This document shows positions 14,711-15,187 of a DNA stretch of 15,187 nucleotides, piece by piece (within the stretch, counting starts at the first letter, position 1; each line of letters begins with the position of its first letter). Source of the stretch: an uncultured Clostridia bacterium (GTDB lineage: Bacteria > Bacillota > Clostridia > Peptostreptococcales > Anaerovoracaceae); contig CAKQIZ010000047.1 of NCBI GenBank assembly GCA_934247125.1, positions 1 to 15,187 of the forward strand. The letters run 5' to 3'. Position numbers and translations under genes: made by a program. Below the pieces are notes generated by a model. The model had not been told where the DNA came from. It saw nothing but the letters and a program-made list of their open reading frames with translations, and ran no database searches.

Positions 14711-15187
14711 TTATTCAGTCTCCTTGTGTACAGCACTTTTATATGCTTCTGCGTAATTTCTTATCCAACCTATTTTCGGCATTTCATATAACCTGAAATG
14801 CTTATTCTTTACTTCATTAACATCCATATATATTGCCGTATTTTTCTTTAAGTTCTCTGCGTCGGTTTCATTAACCAGTGCTTCCATTGCATCTTTTCCG
14901 GCTTCAAATACGATCCTCTTATTGAAGTTTTTCTGAACTACACTTCCTAAAGCATTTTTCAATGCACCCAGGCTTTCTCCCCAAACGATCGAACATATAC
15001 CGTACTTATTGCCATCTCTCAAGATTTCTTTATACTGATCCATGATCGTCATATTGTTCTCATCGATATCTTCATCATATATTTCTTCATTGAACATGCG
15101 ATGGGCTCTGTTTATCCCGAAGAATATCACAAACAACTTTTCTTCTTCCTGCGGCGTTCCTCTTTTTTTTCTGTCACGAAGCAGTTT
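14711..15187 (-). CDS. FtsK/HerA-like ATPase, C-terminal part (runs off the window)
   Basis: 158 codons plus stop; the frame is open to the right edge (KLLRDRKKRGTPQEEEKLF onward), so this is only the tail of a longer gene. It resembles the last ATPase domain of bacterial FtsK/SpoIIIE-type proteins found in multi-gene clusters. A hydrophobic strand FVIFFGINRAHRM stands where Walker B should be, then YKEILRDGNKYGICSIVWGESL, then FNKRIVFEAGKDAMEALVNE, which fit the usual strand order and sensor-like regions of that fold. The Walker B acidic pair is absent, so this domain is probably inactive while domains outside the window may hydrolyse ATP. The ATG-like start at 15136 is a TTG inside the frame and should be ignored. 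The last codons contain the ribosome site of copy C. Confidence 0.75.
   Translation of the reverse strand, partial: KLLRDRKKRGTPQEEEKLFVIFFGINRAHRMFNEEIYDEDIDENNMTIMDQYKEILRDGNKYGICSIVWGESLGALKNALGSVVQKNFNKRIVFEAGKDAMEALVNETDAENLKKNTAIYMDVNEVKNKHFRLYEMPKIGWIRNYAEAYKSAVHKETE

Noticed and set aside
4121..15187. Type VII secretion locus
   Set aside because: FtsK-like ATPase and FHA domain are suggestive, but no WXG100 protein, EssB pseudokinase or FHA-containing EssC is seen. The small paralogues have no WxG motif.
1..15187. CRISPR array, tRNA, rRNA, insertion sequence or attachment site
   Set aside because: No regularly spaced repeats, no cloverleaf-like segments and no transposase or integrase frames were seen by eye.

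Overview
The window looks like a piece of a chromosome from an anaerobic, low-GC gut-type Firmicute, probably class Clostridia. The grounds are the Shine-Dalgarno-rich, AT-rich coding, a DUF5685 gene, a KamA-type radical SAM gene, a CFI-box protein and an NrdG-like radical SAM activase. This is inferred from gene families only; no rRNA or other phylogenetic marker is present.

Layout. (1) Positions 1-2113, plus strand: one large, visibly more GC-rich gene for a membrane-anchored, Ser/Gln-rich protein with a beta-helix-like exported domain and a strong in-frame internal start. (2) 2114-2217: a convergent intergenic region with a hairpin, where base composition drops. (3) 2218-3547, minus strand: a KamA-family radical SAM enzyme with its own promoter. 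(4) 3548-15187, minus strand: a long run of thirteen genes read from right to left, nearly all packed with gaps of -1 to 13 bp. In transcription order it encodes the C-terminus of an FtsK/HerA-like ATPase (gene runs off the right edge); three paralogous two-TM proteins; a DUF5685 protein; a degenerate J-domain-like protein with a TM helix and a C-terminal cysteine string; an unknown protein with a C-terminal zinc-knuckle motif; an NrdG-like radical SAM protein; a Ser/Thr kinase; a charged helical protein; a zinc-ribbon/FHA protein; a pseudo-AAA plus ClpB-type AAA+ ATPase; and then, more loosely spaced, a CFI-box protein and a Sel1-repeat protein.

How the parts may work together (inference). 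The kinase carries three N-terminal Pro-Val-Thr-Gln repeats that look like phosphothreonine docking sites, and the only FHA domain in the window lies two genes downstream. That gives a plausible phospho-switch controlling an assembly with an unfoldase-type AAA+, an FtsK-like motor, several membrane proteins and a radical SAM activase. It does not match type VII secretion (no WXG100 protein, no EssB/EssC-like FHA-ATPase in view) or a known toxin or phage-defence operon that I can name, so I treat it as a candidate undescribed phospho-regulated membrane/ATPase system.

The clearest structural novelty is at 13254-14764. The small membrane gene was tandemly amplified together with the end of the FtsK gene and the beginning of the DUF5685 gene. 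Decayed FtsK tails and DUF5685 heads, one with an in-frame nonsense codon, still sit between the copies.
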